Below, piece after piece: positions 9,060 through 18,014 of a DNA stretch of 64,000 nt (positions are counted from its first letter, which is position 1; each line of letters opens with the position of its first letter). Both the position numbers and the translations under genes were made by a program. Under the pieces are notes generated by a model that had not been told where the DNA came from, did no database searches, and saw only the letters and a program-made list of their open reading frames with translations. Source of the DNA: Rhizobium bangladeshense (GTDB taxonomy: Bacteria; Pseudomonadota; Alphaproteobacteria; Rhizobiales; Rhizobiaceae); contig NZ_LYPL01000003.1 of NCBI RefSeq assembly GCF_001662075.1, positions 372,001 to 436,000 on the forward strand, written 5' to 3'.

Positions 9060-9674
9060 TCAGTTTGAGAACAGCAGCCGCGATCCGGCGCCCGCGAAAA
9101 ACACGGCGAGGCCTGCCTCGATCCAGCGGCGCGCCCTGGCATAGCCGCGCACCATCGGTGCTGTCGAGAATAGCAGGGCATAACCGGCGAATATCGATAT
9201 CCCGAGCAGCACACAGCCGCCGAAAGCCGTCACCGCGATCTCGGGCGAAGCGCCCGGTTTGAGGCCGAGCGACATGATCGCGACCCAGGCCAGAACCGCT
9301 TTGGGGTTTCCGAGATGCATCAGGATCCCACGGCGGTAGAGCACGCCGAAGTCCGTCGACGGCCGGGCTGGCTCGCCTGCCGGCGTATCCGCGGCAGCGG
9401 CCGAGCGAGCCGCCCTCCAGGCGAGCCAGAGGAGGTAAAGTCCGCCGGCGATCTTGAGGAATAACAGGGCATGAGCATAGCCTACCAGCAGGGTCGAAAT
9501 GCCGGTGACGGCAATCAGTCCCCAGCATGTCGACATCGATATCACGCCGGCGGCAAGCGCTAGGGCCGGTCGGCGCCCCTGGCTCATCGCGACATTCATG
9601 ATCGCCATGTTGCTTGGCCCCGGGCTTCCGGCTGCGACGATATAGGCGATATAGACGACGAGAAGATCCTGCAT
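9060..9674 (-). CDS. LysE family translocator
   Basis: An inner-membrane amino-acid exporter of 204 residues with about six hydrophobic segments. It has the family signature GSPGPSNMAIMNVAMSQGRR near the N-terminus and HLGNPKAVLAW in the centre. Start chosen at ATG 9674 (MQDLLVVYIAYIVAAG), where family homology begins; 24 upstream residues are open but unlike the family. It is followed 20 bases later by the DapA-like gene. The divergent MocR regulator 80 bases upstream probably controls it. Confidence 0.85.
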   Translation of the reverse strand: MQDLLVVYIAYIVAAGSPGPSNMAIMNVAMSQGRRPALALAAGVISMSTCWGLIAVTGISTLLVGYAHALLFLKIAGGLYLLWLAWRAARSAAAADTPAGEPARPSTDFGVLYRRGILMHLGNPKAVLAWVAIMSLGLKPGASPEIAVTAFGGCVLLGISIFAGYALLFSTAPMVRGYARARRWIEAGLAVFFAGAGSRLLFSN

Positions 9675-9754
9675 GTCCGCTTTCCTGAAGTCGCTGAGGC
9701 CTTCCTTCTCTTCTAAAATTGGTTCATCATGAAGCGCCATTTTCAAGAATCTTC

Positions 9755-11248
9755 ATGGACCATTTTGCAATGTCGAAGCGGCGGGCCACCATCGAAATTC
9801 CGTCTCTCCACGGCATCGATAGAAAGGCCCATGTCGGCCGCCGGCTTGCACAAGCCCTGCGGAACGCCATTGCCTGCGGCGAACTGAGGCCAGGCGAGCG
9901 TCTCCCTTCGACGCGTAGCCTTGCCGCCTCTTTGAAGATCGCCCGCGGCACCGTCGTCGAAGCCTTCGACCAGTTGACCGCCGAAGGTTATCTGGAGGCG
10001 AGAGTGGGCGCGGGAACCCGTGTTGCCGCCGCCCTGACGGACATGGCGCCGGCACTTCCGCCGCCGCCCCCCGCGCCGGCGTCCGCAGAGGCGATGGATC
10101 TGCCTGCCCCGGCTGCCCGGCTAATATCGATCGCCCGTGCGCTGACCCCTCACCCGCCCGTTCCCTTCGCCATCGCCGTGCCCGCTTCCGGCATTGCGCC
10201 CGACGACAATTGGCGTCGTGTCGGCAATCGAATGCGCGCCTCAAGACGGGCCGCACCCTCGGGCTACCACGATCCGATGGGTGTGCTCGAGCTGCGCATA
10301 GCCATCGCCGACCACGTCCGCCGCGCGCGGGCTGTTCATTGCGAACCAGAGCAGGTCATTGTTACGTCAGGCACCCAGCAAGGCCTCTACATGGCTGGAC
10401 GAGTTCTTCTGTCGCGTGACGACCCGGTATGGGCCGAGGATCCCGCTTATCCCGGCCTGACGGCAGTGCTCGACGATCTCGGCGTTCGGACGCATCGAAT
10501 CCCGGTCGACGCACAAGGAATGAGTGTGGAACGTGGCCTCGAACTCTGCCCGGAAGCGCGCGCCGCATTCGTCACGCCTTCACACCAATATCCGGTCGGC
10601 ATGCCGCTCAGCATGGCGCGGCGCAACGCTCTGATCGCCTGGGCCGACCAGAACCGAACCTGGATCGTAGAGGACGACTACGACAGCGAACTGCGTTATG
10701 CCGGACACCCATTTCCCTCCATGCAGGGGCTGCGTCCGTCGCGCGTCATCTATCTCGGCACCTTCAGCAAGGTGCTCTTTCCGTCGTTGCGCCTCGGTTA
10801 CGTCATCGCGCCGGCGCCGCTTGCAGAAGCCTTCGCCGGCGCACGCGCGATTCTTGACCGGCATTCGCCGATATCAGAACAGCACGTTCTGGCCGCCTAT
10901 ATCAGGGAAGGTTATTTCGAGGCCCATATCAGGCGCATTCGGGGACTTTATGCCGAACGCCGCGCTGTTCTGCTCGCAGCGCTCGAGCGGGTTCTGCCGG
11001 AAGGGTGCCATGTTCAGCCGAGCGATCAGGGCATGCACATCCTTCTATGGCTGCCCGAGGAAGCCGACGACGTGCGGCTGGCGGCGCGCGCCCTTTCGGC
11101 CGGCCTCGCAGTGCGGGCGATCTCCCCCATGTATGGCGCGCAGCCGGCACGCCCCGGCTTGATGCTGGGTTTCGGCGGCTTTCCGCAGGAGCATCTGCAG
11201 GCGGCGGTGGCCGAACTCGCCAAACTGCTGCAGGTGCGCGGCGCGTAA
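9755..11248 (+). CDS. MocR/PdxR-type transcriptional regulator (GntR wHTH + aminotransferase domain)
   Basis: A fusion regulator of about 497 residues. The N-terminal GntR winged helix is at about residues 25-95 (RRLAQALRNAIACGELRPGE RLPSTRSLA). A proline-rich linker is followed by a fold-type I PLP aminotransferase-like domain. PLP-lysine K339 lies in GTFSKVLFPSLRLGY and the cofactor aspartate in WIVEDDYDSELRY. Such proteins sense amino acids or vitamin B6 through PLP. Divergent transcription from the LysE-DapA-like pair suggests it regulates them. Start ATG 9755 is a choice; ATG 9770 (MSKRRATIE) is also possible and neither has a strong SD. Confidence 0.85.
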   Translation: MDHFAMSKRRATIEIPSLHGIDRKAHVGRRLAQALRNAIACGELRPGERLPSTRSLAASLKIARGTVVEAFDQLTAEGYLEARVGAGTRVAAALTDMAPALPPPPPAPASAEAMDLPAPAARLISIARALTPHPPVPFAIAVPASGIAPDDNWRRVGNRMRASRRAAPSGYHDPMGVLELRIAIADHVRRARAVHCEPEQVIVTSGTQQGLYMAGRVLLSRDDPVWAEDPAYPGLTAVLDDLGVRTHRIPVDAQGMSVERGLELCPEARAAFVTPSHQYPVGMPLSMARRNALIAWADQNRTWIVEDDYDSELRYAGHPFPSMQGLRPSRVIYLGTFSKVLFPSLRLGYVIAPAPLAEAFAGARAILDRHSPISEQHVLAAYIREGYFEAHIRRIRGLYAERRAVLLAALERVLPEGCHVQPSDQGMHILLWLPEEADDVRLAARALSAGLAVRAISPMYGAQPARPGLMLGFGGFPQEHLQAAVAELAKLLQVRGA

Positions 11249-11280
11249 CTGCATTGAAGGAGCAGGCCCTGACTTGCGCG

Positions 11281-12174
11281 CTATAGGGCCAGCCGCTCCC
11301 AGCTCTCGTCCATCTGATTGCGGAACCAGGTCATCTGCCGCTTGGCGTATTGCCGCGTCGCCGCAGCTCCCGTCTCCAGCACCTCCTCGCGCGTCATCTC
11401 ACCCTTCAGCATCGCCGCGATCTGCGACACGCCGATCGCCTTCATGACAGGCGCCTCGGCCGGCAGGCCGAGGGCAAGCAGCGCCCTCACCTCGTCTTCG
11501 GCGCCCTGCTGCAGCATCTTTTCGAAACGGCCGTTGATGCGGGCATGCAACACCGCCCGATCCGGCAGCACGACAATCTTTCGTGCCTTCTCGGCATGGA
11601 TAAGAACTGGTCCGGACCGTCCCTGAAAATCGGCGATCGACCGTCCCGTCGCCTTGATCACCTCCAGCGCCCGGACGATGCGCTGACCGTCCTGGCGGTT
11701 GAGGCTTGCCGACATGGCAGGGTCGATCGCATCAAGTTCGGCATAGAGCTGATCCGGCCCCTCCTCCAGCAGCCGCGTCCTGAGTTTCTCCCGAAGCGCC
11801 TCGGGTATCGCGGGCATTTCGGAAAGGCCGCCGGTCAGTGCCTTGAAATAGAGCCCAGTGCCGCCGACGAAGACCGGCGGCTGCCCGGCGGCTTTCAAGG
11901 CCGGCAACAGCGCCGAGACGTCGTGCAGCCAGGCGCCGGTGGAATAGGCGGCCCCTGCCGGCACGTGGCCGTAGAGATGATGCGGCACGCCTTGCATCTC
12001 TTCTTCCGACGGGCGCGCGGTCAGCACCCGCAAGGTGTCATAGACCTGCATGCTGTCGGCATTGACGACCGCGCCGCCACAGCGCTTTGCCAATTCGACG
12101 GCGAGCGCGGACTTGCCGCTGGCGGTCGGCCCGGTTATCAGGATCGCGTTCTCTACGCTCAGAAGGTTTTCCAT
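11281..12174 (-). CDS. miaA: tRNA dimethylallyltransferase
   Basis: Transfers a dimethylallyl group to A37 of tRNAs that read UNN codons, the first step of ms2i6A synthesis. P-loop GPTASGKS is at residues 15-22. Other family motifs present are NADSMQVYDTLRVLTARPS, GGTGLYFKAL and QTWF-like RQMTWFRNQ near the C-terminus. Of the tandem ATGs, 12174 has GAGG at a 6-base spacing and 12177 only 3; an upstream extension to 12204 is open but unneeded. About 297 residues, normal for the family. The start codon region overlaps that of the divergent serB. Confidence 0.93.
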   Translation of the reverse strand: MENLLSVENAILITGPTASGKSALAVELAKRCGGAVVNADSMQVYDTLRVLTARPSEEEMQGVPHHLYGHVPAGAAYSTGAWLHDVSALLPALKAAGQPPVFVGGTGLYFKALTGGLSEMPAIPEALREKLRTRLLEEGPDQLYAELDAIDPAMSASLNRQDGQRIVRALEVIKATGRSIADFQGRSGPVLIHAEKARKIVVLPDRAVLHARINGRFEKMLQQGAEDEVRALLALGLPAEAPVMKAIGVSQIAAMLKGEMTREEVLETGAAATRQYAKRQMTWFRNQMDESWERLAL

Positions 12175-12175
12175 C

Positions 12176-13066
12176 ATGGCCCTCGTTGCCACGCTTGTTG
12201 CCAATCCGTCAAATCCTGTTCTGACCCCCGGTATCGCCGAACAGGCTGCCGAGGCCGTGGAAGCCTCCGGTCTCTATTGGCTGGCCGACGGCGTCGCCTG
12301 CGACATCGCGCTGCGTGACGGCAGGGATGCGCACGCAGCCGAGGCCAATATCCTCGCCGTCATCGCCAGCGCACCGATCGACCTCGTCATCCAGGAGCAG
12401 GAGATCCGCCGCAAGAAGCTGCTCATCGCCGATATGGATTCGACGATGATCGGCCAGGAATGCATCGACGAACTCGCTGCCGAAGTTGGCCTGAAGGAGA
12501 AGGTCGCCGCCATCACCGCCCGCGCCATGAATGGCGAAATCGCCTTCGAGCCCGCGTTGCGTGAGCGTGTCGCTCTGCTGAAAGGCCTGCCGATATCGGT
12601 CGTCGACGAGGTCATTGCCCGGCGTATCACGCTCACCCCGGGCGGCCCGGAGCTGATCGCCACCATGAAGTCGAAAGGCCATTACACCGCCCTCGTCTCC
12701 GGCGGCTTCACCGTCTTTACAAAGCCTATCGCCGCCACGCTCGGCTTCGATGAGAACCGCGCCAACACGCTCCTCGAAGATGACGGCATCCTCTCCGGCT
12801 TCGTCGCCGAACCGATCCTCGGCAAGCAGGCGAAAGTGGATGCGCTGAGCGAAATATCGGCACGCCTCGGCATTTCGCCGAAGGAGGCGATCGCCGTCGG
12901 CGATGGCGCCAATGATCTCGGCATGCTGCAGCTCGCCGGCTCCGGCGTCGCCCTCCACGCCAAACCCACGGTCGCCGCCCAGGCGCAGATGCGTATCAAC
13001 CACGCTGACCTGACGGCGCTGCTCTATATCCAGGGATATCGGAAGACGGATTTTGTGACGGGCTGA
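12176..13066 (+). CDS. serB: Phosphoserine phosphatase
   Basis: Hydrolyses O-phosphoserine, the last step of serine synthesis from 3-phosphoglycerate. HAD-superfamily motif I is DMDSTMIGQE with nucleophile D86 and acid D88. Motif II is SGGFTVF and motif III/IV GDGANDLGM at about 241-249. The ~75-residue N-terminal domain is the ACT-like part of longer bacterial SerB proteins. Start at ATG 12176 with AGAAGG 9 bases upstream. The ATG overlaps the divergent miaA start, so the promoter of each gene must lie inside the other. Confidence 0.95.
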   Translation: MALVATLVANPSNPVLTPGIAEQAAEAVEASGLYWLADGVACDIALRDGRDAHAAEANILAVIASAPIDLVIQEQEIRRKKLLIADMDSTMIGQECIDELAAEVGLKEKVAAITARAMNGEIAFEPALRERVALLKGLPISVVDEVIARRITLTPGGPELIATMKSKGHYTALVSGGFTVFTKPIAATLGFDENRANTLLEDDGILSGFVAEPILGKQAKVDALSEISARLGISPKEAIAVGDGANDLGMLQLAGSGVALHAKPTVAAQAQMRINHADLTALLYIQGYRKTDFVTG

Positions 13067-13164
13067 ATGCTCAACTCACTATCGCTGGACGGGTCACCAA
13101 ATCAAAACGGTCGAGCACTGTCGAATGCGTCAGCATGAAATTTGGCGCAGCGCTTACCCCACTC

Positions 13165-13310
13165 TCCCTCATCCCTGTGCTCGTCACAGGGATCCAGCGC
13201 GCCCAAGTCCTTGGGCGCGCTGGGCCTCTCTTACCTCTATGAGACTCACTCACCGCGTAGACGCGCGATGGCTGGATTCCTGTGACAAGCACAGGAATGA
13301 CGGAGGAGAG
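13165..13310. repeat. RIME/RPE-like palindromic repeat, copy A
   Basis: The left arm (13168-13199, with cctgtgctcgtcacagggat ) is inverted relative to the right arm (13271-13303, with attcctgtgacaagcacagg). A perfect 24-base palindrome around gcccaagtccttgggc spans 13197-13220. A closely similar copy lies in the opposite orientation at 60472-60640. It fills most of the gap between serB and degP, which are convergent. Confidence 0.7.
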
Positions 13311-13353
13311 GTTGAGCGACAACAGGAAGGCGGCGCTAGGCGCCGCGGTTCCC

Positions 13354-15069
13354 CTACTCCATCGGCACCGCCACGAACCGCAGATCGCCGTTAGCCGATG
13401 CGATCATCAGCTGGGCGTTGCGGCGGCCCTCCTGTTTCAGCGATTTCACCTTGTCTGCGACCGCGCCCGGCGACTTCATGAATTCCTGCGCCACCTCGAC
13501 GATCACGTCCCCTGGCTTCAGCCCCTTTTCGGCCGAGGCGGAGCCGGGCGCCACCTCCGTCACGACGACGCCGTCGACGCTCTCGGCAATGCCGAAAACC
13601 TTGCGTGTCTCGGGGCTCAATAGCGACAGCGACAATCCGAGCACCTCCTTGGGTGTTGCCGCATCCGGCGATACCTGGCCCTGGTGCTGGTCGGGCGCCG
13701 GTGCGCCCGGTACGGGCTGCATCTGATCGCCGGTATCCGGCTGGTCCAGGTCGTTGTTCTCGTCCGGATCAGGGGTGATCACGCCGTCCTGCGAGCCATC
13801 GGGCGCTGCATCACCGGATGCAGCCTGATCGCTGTCCTCGAGGCGGCCAAGCTTCACCTTGACGGTCTGCTCCTTGCCGTCGCGCAGCACTACGACGTCG
13901 ACTTCCTTGCCGACCGTGCTTTCCGCCACGACACGCGGCAGATCGCGCATTTCATTGACCGTCTTGCCGTCGAATTTCAAAATCACGTCGCCCGCCTTGA
14001 TGGAGCCGTCGTCGACGGGGCCGCCCTTGATGACGCCGGCGACCAGTGCACCCTTGGCCGTGTCGAGCCCGAGGCTGTCGGCGATATCGTCGGTCACCGG
14101 CTGAATGCGAACGCCGAGCCAGCCGCGCCGCGTCTCGCCATATTCGCGCAGCTGCGCAACGACGCCGGAGGCGAGTTCCGACGGCACCGAGAAGCCGATG
14201 CCGATCGAACCGCCGCTCGGCGAAATGATCGCCGTATTGATGCCGATGACTTCACCTTTCATGTTGAAGAGCGGGCCGCCGGAATTGCCCTTGTTGATCG
14301 CCGCATCCGTCTGGATGAAATTGTCATAGGGGCCGGCATTGATGTTGCGGCCACGCCCGGAAATGATGCCGACCGTCACCGAGCCGCCGAAGCCGAAGGG
14401 ATTGCCGATCGCCATCACCCAGTCGCCGATGCGCATCTCGCTGGAATCGCCGAATTTAACCGCTTTCAGCGGCGTCTTCGGCTCGACCTTCAGCACCGAA
14501 AGATCGGTCTTCGTATCCGTGCCGATCAGCTTCGCCTTGAGCTTCGAGCCATTGGCGAAATTGACCTCGATGTCGTCAGCGCCCTCGATCACGTGGTTGT
14601 TGGTGACGATATAACCGGTCGGGTCGATGACGAAGCCGGAGCCGAGCGAGCTGACATTGTGGTTGGGGCCTCTGCCGTCCTGCTTCTTGTTGAAGAAGTC
14701 GTTGAAGAACTCCTGGAATGGCGATCCGTCGGGCGCGCGCGGCGCCGGACCGACCCCTTCGTCATCCTTCACATTCTGAGAGGTCGATATGTTGACCACG
14801 GCATCGAGCAAGCCCTCGGCGAGATCGGCGACGGAAGCCGGTCCGTTGTTCGGCACGACGCCCTGAAGCGGCGGAATCTGCTGCGGTGCCGCGGATGCGG
14901 GTGGTGTCGGCGCCGGAGCAGCCGGAACAGGCGCGGCAACCCCGGGTGCTGCTGTTTCAGGCGTGGCTTGCGCAAAAGCAATCCCGCTCGTGCCGGCTTG
15001 CGCCAGAATTGCGGCGCTGGCCATAAGCGCGAGCGTTCGTCTGAAGGGCGAGCCAATCGTGGGGGCCAT
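13354..15069 (-). CDS. degP: Do-like periplasmic serine protease
   Basis: A HtrA/DegP protease-chaperone for misfolded envelope proteins. A cleavable signal peptide is likely (hydrophobic LALMASAAILAQAG, then GIAFAQA). A Pro/Ala-rich linker follows, then the trypsin-like domain with catalytic triad H159 (TNNHVIEGADD), D189 (KTDLSVLKV) and S263 (NKGNSGGPLFN). Two PDZ domains follow, with an Asp/Pro-rich linker between them. 571 residues. ATG 15069 is preferred because GAGGAA lies 5 bases upstream; the TTG one codon earlier is too close. It lies downstream of hflKC but is separated from it by a strong hairpin, so it probably has its own promoter as well. Confidence 0.93.
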   Translation of the reverse strand: MAPTIGSPFRRTLALMASAAILAQAGTSGIAFAQATPETAAPGVAAPVPAAPAPTPPASAAPQQIPPLQGVVPNNGPASVADLAEGLLDAVVNISTSQNVKDDEGVGPAPRAPDGSPFQEFFNDFFNKKQDGRGPNHNVSSLGSGFVIDPTGYIVTNNHVIEGADDIEVNFANGSKLKAKLIGTDTKTDLSVLKVEPKTPLKAVKFGDSSEMRIGDWVMAIGNPFGFGGSVTVGIISGRGRNINAGPYDNFIQTDAAINKGNSGGPLFNMKGEVIGINTAIISPSGGSIGIGFSVPSELASGVVAQLREYGETRRGWLGVRIQPVTDDIADSLGLDTAKGALVAGVIKGGPVDDGSIKAGDVILKFDGKTVNEMRDLPRVVAESTVGKEVDVVVLRDGKEQTVKVKLGRLEDSDQAASGDAAPDGSQDGVITPDPDENNDLDQPDTGDQMQPVPGAPAPDQHQGQVSPDAATPKEVLGLSLSLLSPETRKVFGIAESVDGVVVTEVAPGSASAEKGLKPGDVIVEVAQEFMKSPGAVADKVKSLKQEGRRNAQLMIASANGDLRFVAVPME

Positions 15070-15209
15070 CAAGCTTCCTCATAAGCGGTAAATGCGCACA
15101 TTGAGCATCAGCATAAGGCGGAATGATGGAGGGCGAAATCACCTTTTCGCGAAATCCCCGTGCAATCCGACGGACCGTCATAAAAGCCCGGCCTTGGCTC
15201 TTGGAAACT

Positions 15210-15238
15210 AAAAAGGGCCGGCGGCAGGCCGGCCCTTT
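15210..15238 (-). terminator. Rho-independent terminator after hflC
   Basis: A GC-rich inverted repeat, aaagggccgg ... ccggcccttt, spans 15212-15238. On the minus strand it is followed by TTTTT. It lies 33 bases after the hflC stop and before degP, so readthrough would be needed for co-transcription with degP. Confidence 0.75.
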
Positions 15239-15270
15239 CTCGATCGTGGCGGGAAACCAATCCTGCGTTC

Positions 15271-16230
15271 TCAGTTCGCCGGCTGGGCAGGCGCTGCCGG
15301 AGCGGTTGCTCCGGGTGCTGCGGGAGCCGGCGTTGCCGGTGGCCGTTGAGCGGTCCCCGCTGCGTTGTCGAAATAGCGAAAGAATTCCGAATCCGGTGAC
15401 AGGACGAGCGTCGTGTCCTGCGATGAAAGCGCCGCCGAATAGGCCGCCATCGAGCGATAGAACTCGAAGAAACCCGGATCCCTTGAGAAGGCTTCGGCGA
15501 AGATGCGGTTGCGTTCGGCATCGCCCTGGCCGCGCAGGATCTCCGAATCGCGCTGAGCACCCGCAGTGAACTCAACGACTTGCCGATCGGCGATGGCGCG
15601 ACGGCGCTGGCCTTCCTCATTGCCCTGAGCCCGAAGAAGCTCAGCTTCCGCCAGGCGCTCGGCCCGCATGCGGTTGAAGGTACGCTCGGAAACGTCCTGC
15701 GTCAGATCCGTGCGGCTGATGCGCACGTCGTCGAGCGTGATGCCAAGCGTTTCCGCATCGGCCTGCAGCTCGTTGCGAACCTCGAGCATCATTGCCACAC
15801 GCTCCCGGGAAAGCGCAGCTTCGATGCTACGAACGCCGTAAACCCGGCGCAGTGCGGAATCGAGGCGTGTGCGAAGCCGGGCTTCCGCCGCCTCTCTGTC
15901 GCCTGAGACCGTTTCGCGGAAACGGCGAGCATCGTTGATGCGGTAGATGATGAAGGCATTCACCTCGTAGAATGCACCGCCCGAGACCTGAACACGTATA
16001 TTGTCGAGGTCGAAGCGCAGCTCCTGCTTCGGCACGTACTGCACCCGGTCGGCATCGGAAAAGGCGAAGGGCAGTTTGAAATAGATGCCCGGGTCAGTCT
16101 TGACCGACTGGATTTCACCGAAGCGAACGACGATAGCCTGTTCGCGGGCATTCACCACGAATACCGATGAATAAAGGCCGACAAGCACGACTGCCAAAAC
16201 GATCAGAATTACGGGAAGTCTGTTCGACAT
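15271..16230 (-). CDS. hflC: HflC, SPFH-domain modulator of FtsH protease
   Basis: Inner-membrane protein that pairs with HflK around the FtsH protease and restrains its action on membrane proteins. One N-terminal transmembrane helix (PVILIVLAVVLVGLYSSVFV) is followed by a band-7/SPFH domain (AREQAIVVRFGEIQSVKTDP, then DVRISRTDLTQDVSERTFNR MRAER) and a coiled-coil region. It ends in an Ala/Pro-rich tail. 319 residues from ATG 16230, which has GGAGG 9 bases upstream at the very end of hflK. It is translationally close to hflK, 5 bases apart. Confidence 0.93.
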   Translation of the reverse strand: MSNRLPVILIVLAVVLVGLYSSVFVVNAREQAIVVRFGEIQSVKTDPGIYFKLPFAFSDADRVQYVPKQELRFDLDNIRVQVSGGAFYEVNAFIIYRINDARRFRETVSGDREAAEARLRTRLDSALRRVYGVRSIEAALSRERVAMMLEVRNELQADAETLGITLDDVRISRTDLTQDVSERTFNRMRAERLAEAELLRAQGNEEGQRRRAIADRQVVEFTAGAQRDSEILRGQGDAERNRIFAEAFSRDPGFFEFYRSMAAYSAALSSQDTTLVLSPDSEFFRYFDNAAGTAQRPPATPAPAAPGATAPAAPAQPAN

Positions 16231-16235
16231 GGGTC

Positions 16236-17333
16236 TCAACCTCCCTGCTGCTGTTGTTGTTGCTGCGTCGGCCTGTTGATCTCGTTGAGAGGCAGATAGG
16301 GCACGGCGCCAGCCTTTTCGTCTATGATCACTTTCTTGGAACCCTTCAGCACCTGTTCGATGGTTTCCAGGAACAGCCGCTCCCGCGTCACGTCCGGAGC
16401 TTTGGAATATTCGTCGTAGATCGAAACGAAGCGTTGCGCTTCACCTTCGGCCTCCTTGACGATCCGATCCTTATAGGCCGCTGCCGCTTCGCGGATGCGA
16501 GCCGCGTCACCGCGGGCCTGGCCGAGCTTCTGGTTCGCGTACTGGTTCGCCTCTTCGACCAGACGCTGCTTGTCCTGGTCGGCGCGCTGCACTTCCTCGA
16601 AGGCATCGGCCACATCACGCGGCGGTGCTACGTCCTCGATCGTCACGCGGTTGATCGCAATGCCGGCGCCGTAGCGGTCCATCGTGTCCTGGATGATGTT
16701 GCGCACCTCGGTTTCGATCGGTCCGCGATTATCGCGGAAGGCATCCTGCGCCGGGCGCCGGCCGACGATTTCGCGCATGGCGCTTTCGGAAACCTGCTGC
16801 AGCGTTTCAGCCGGATTTTCGAGACGGAAAAGATAGGATTTCGGGTCATTTATCGTGTAGAGCACCGAGAACTGCACGTTGACGATGTTCTGGTCACCGG
16901 AAAGCATGAGGCCAGCCGTCGAATTTGTGTTGTTGCGTCCGCCGATATTCTGCTGCTGCTCCGTCACCTTCACGATCTCGACCGTGTCTATCGGCCAGAC
17001 GTGGAAATGCAGGCCGGGCATCGAGATTTCCTCCCGCGGCTTGCCGAAGCGAAGTTCGACGCCGCGCTCATCCGGCTGGACGGTGTAGATGCACTGGATC
17101 AGCCAGAAGACGGCAACGATCGCCACGACGATCACCGCTACGCCGCCGTTGAAACCGCCGGGAACGATGTTGCGCAGCTGGTCCTGGCCGCGCCGGATAA
17201 TGTCTTCCAGATCGGGCGGTCCGCCCTTGCCGCCGCTGCCGCGCGGCCGGTTCGGCCCCTGACCCCATGGTCCCTGATTATTACCGCCGCCGCCCCAAGG
17301 GCCGCCGCCGCCATTCTGATTGCTCCAGGGCAT
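16236..17333 (-). CDS. hflK: HflK, SPFH-domain modulator of FtsH protease
   Basis: Partner of HflC. The N-terminus is Gly/Trp/Asn-rich (PWSNQNGGGGPWGG), typical of HflK. A single transmembrane helix (VAVIVVAIVAVFWLIQCIY) is followed by an SPFH domain (VQPDERGVELRFGKPREEIS) and the coiled-coil segment VQRADQDKQRLVEEANQYAN. A glutamine run ends the protein. Start at ATG 17333 with GAGG upstream; 365 residues. First gene of the hflKC unit, with its own promoter at 17408-17436. Confidence 0.93.
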   Translation of the reverse strand: MPWSNQNGGGGPWGGGGNNQGPWGQGPNRPRGSGGKGGPPDLEDIIRRGQDQLRNIVPGGFNGGVAVIVVAIVAVFWLIQCIYTVQPDERGVELRFGKPREEISMPGLHFHVWPIDTVEIVKVTEQQQNIGGRNNTNSTAGLMLSGDQNIVNVQFSVLYTINDPKSYLFRLENPAETLQQVSESAMREIVGRRPAQDAFRDNRGPIETEVRNIIQDTMDRYGAGIAINRVTIEDVAPPRDVADAFEEVQRADQDKQRLVEEANQYANQKLGQARGDAARIREAAAAYKDRIVKEAEGEAQRFVSIYDEYSKAPDVTRERLFLETIEQVLKGSKKVIIDEKAGAVPYLPLNEINRPTQQQQQQQGG

Positions 17334-17407
17334 CAAAACCTCGTTGTTCGTTAAGTCTTCCCCGCATCCGGGACCGTGGGGGCTGACCGGCCGATGCGTT
17401 GGTCACC

Positions 17408-17436
17408 GTTATAAGTATCACCGCACCGGCTTTCAA
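17408..17436 (-). promoter_or_regulatory. Sigma-70-like promoter of hflKC
   Basis: Minus-strand TTGAAA (17431-17436), a 17-base spacer and TATAAC (17408-17413). It lies about 75 bases upstream of the hflK start, in the only gap between folA and hflK. This suggests hflKC is not solely dependent on thyA-folA transcription. Confidence 0.6.
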
Positions 17437-17482
17437 CGCAGCGTGAGAAACTTGGTCAATTTAATTGGAAAATAGTTCGTTT

Positions 17483-18001
17483 TCAGGCGTGACGGCGTTC
17501 ATAGACGACGTATCGGGTGGGATAGCTGTCCTTCTCGCCGGACGGAACCACAATCGTCTCTGCCGCCTGCCAGACGGCCGGATCGATCGCCGGAAATGCC
17601 GCATCCCCTTCGAGATCGGCCTCGACATGGGTGATGCACAGCCGGTCGGCAAGATTGATCGCCTGAGCATAGATCTGGCCGCCGCCGATGATGCAGATCT
17701 CGTCGCCGGCGGTTTCGCGTGCCAGCCTTTCAGCCGCGTCCATCGCCTCGGGCAGCGAATGCGCCATACTGACATCGGGATGATCAATTGCCGCTTGCCG
17801 CGAAATCACCACGTTCGGCCGTCCCGGCAGCGGCTTGCCGATCGAATCATAGGTCTTGCGGCCCATCACGACAGGCTTGCCCAGCGTCAGTGCCTTGAAG
17901 CGCTTGAGATCGCTCGACAGCCGCCACGGCATGTCGCCGTCGCGGCCGATGGTGCCGTTGCGGGCAACGGCGGCGATGATGGTCCTGCGTATATCGGCCA
18001 T
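17483..18001 (-). CDS. folA: Dihydrofolate reductase
   Basis: Reduces dihydrofolate to tetrahydrofolate with NADPH, regenerating the cofactor oxidised by ThyA. Family features are IIAAVARNGTIGRDGDMPWR (substrate loop), catalytic D31 in SSDLKRFKALT, the NADPH-binding VVMGRKTYDSIGKPLPGRPN and GGGQIYAQA. 172 residues. Start at ATG 18001; upstream in-frame codons overlap the thyA end and are not needed. It follows thyA by 13 bases, a common operon arrangement. Confidence 0.95.
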   Translation of the reverse strand: MADIRRTIIAAVARNGTIGRDGDMPWRLSSDLKRFKALTLGKPVVMGRKTYDSIGKPLPGRPNVVISRQAAIDHPDVSMAHSLPEAMDAAERLARETAGDEICIIGGGQIYAQAINLADRLCITHVEADLEGDAAFPAIDPAVWQAAETIVVPSGEKDSYPTRYVVYERRHA

Positions 18002-18014
18002 GAAATGTCCCGGA

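Noticed and set aside
13684..15084. 466-codon open frame opposite degP
   Set aside because: Mirror of degP codon usage; no recognisable domain, and the minus-strand protein is a complete protease.
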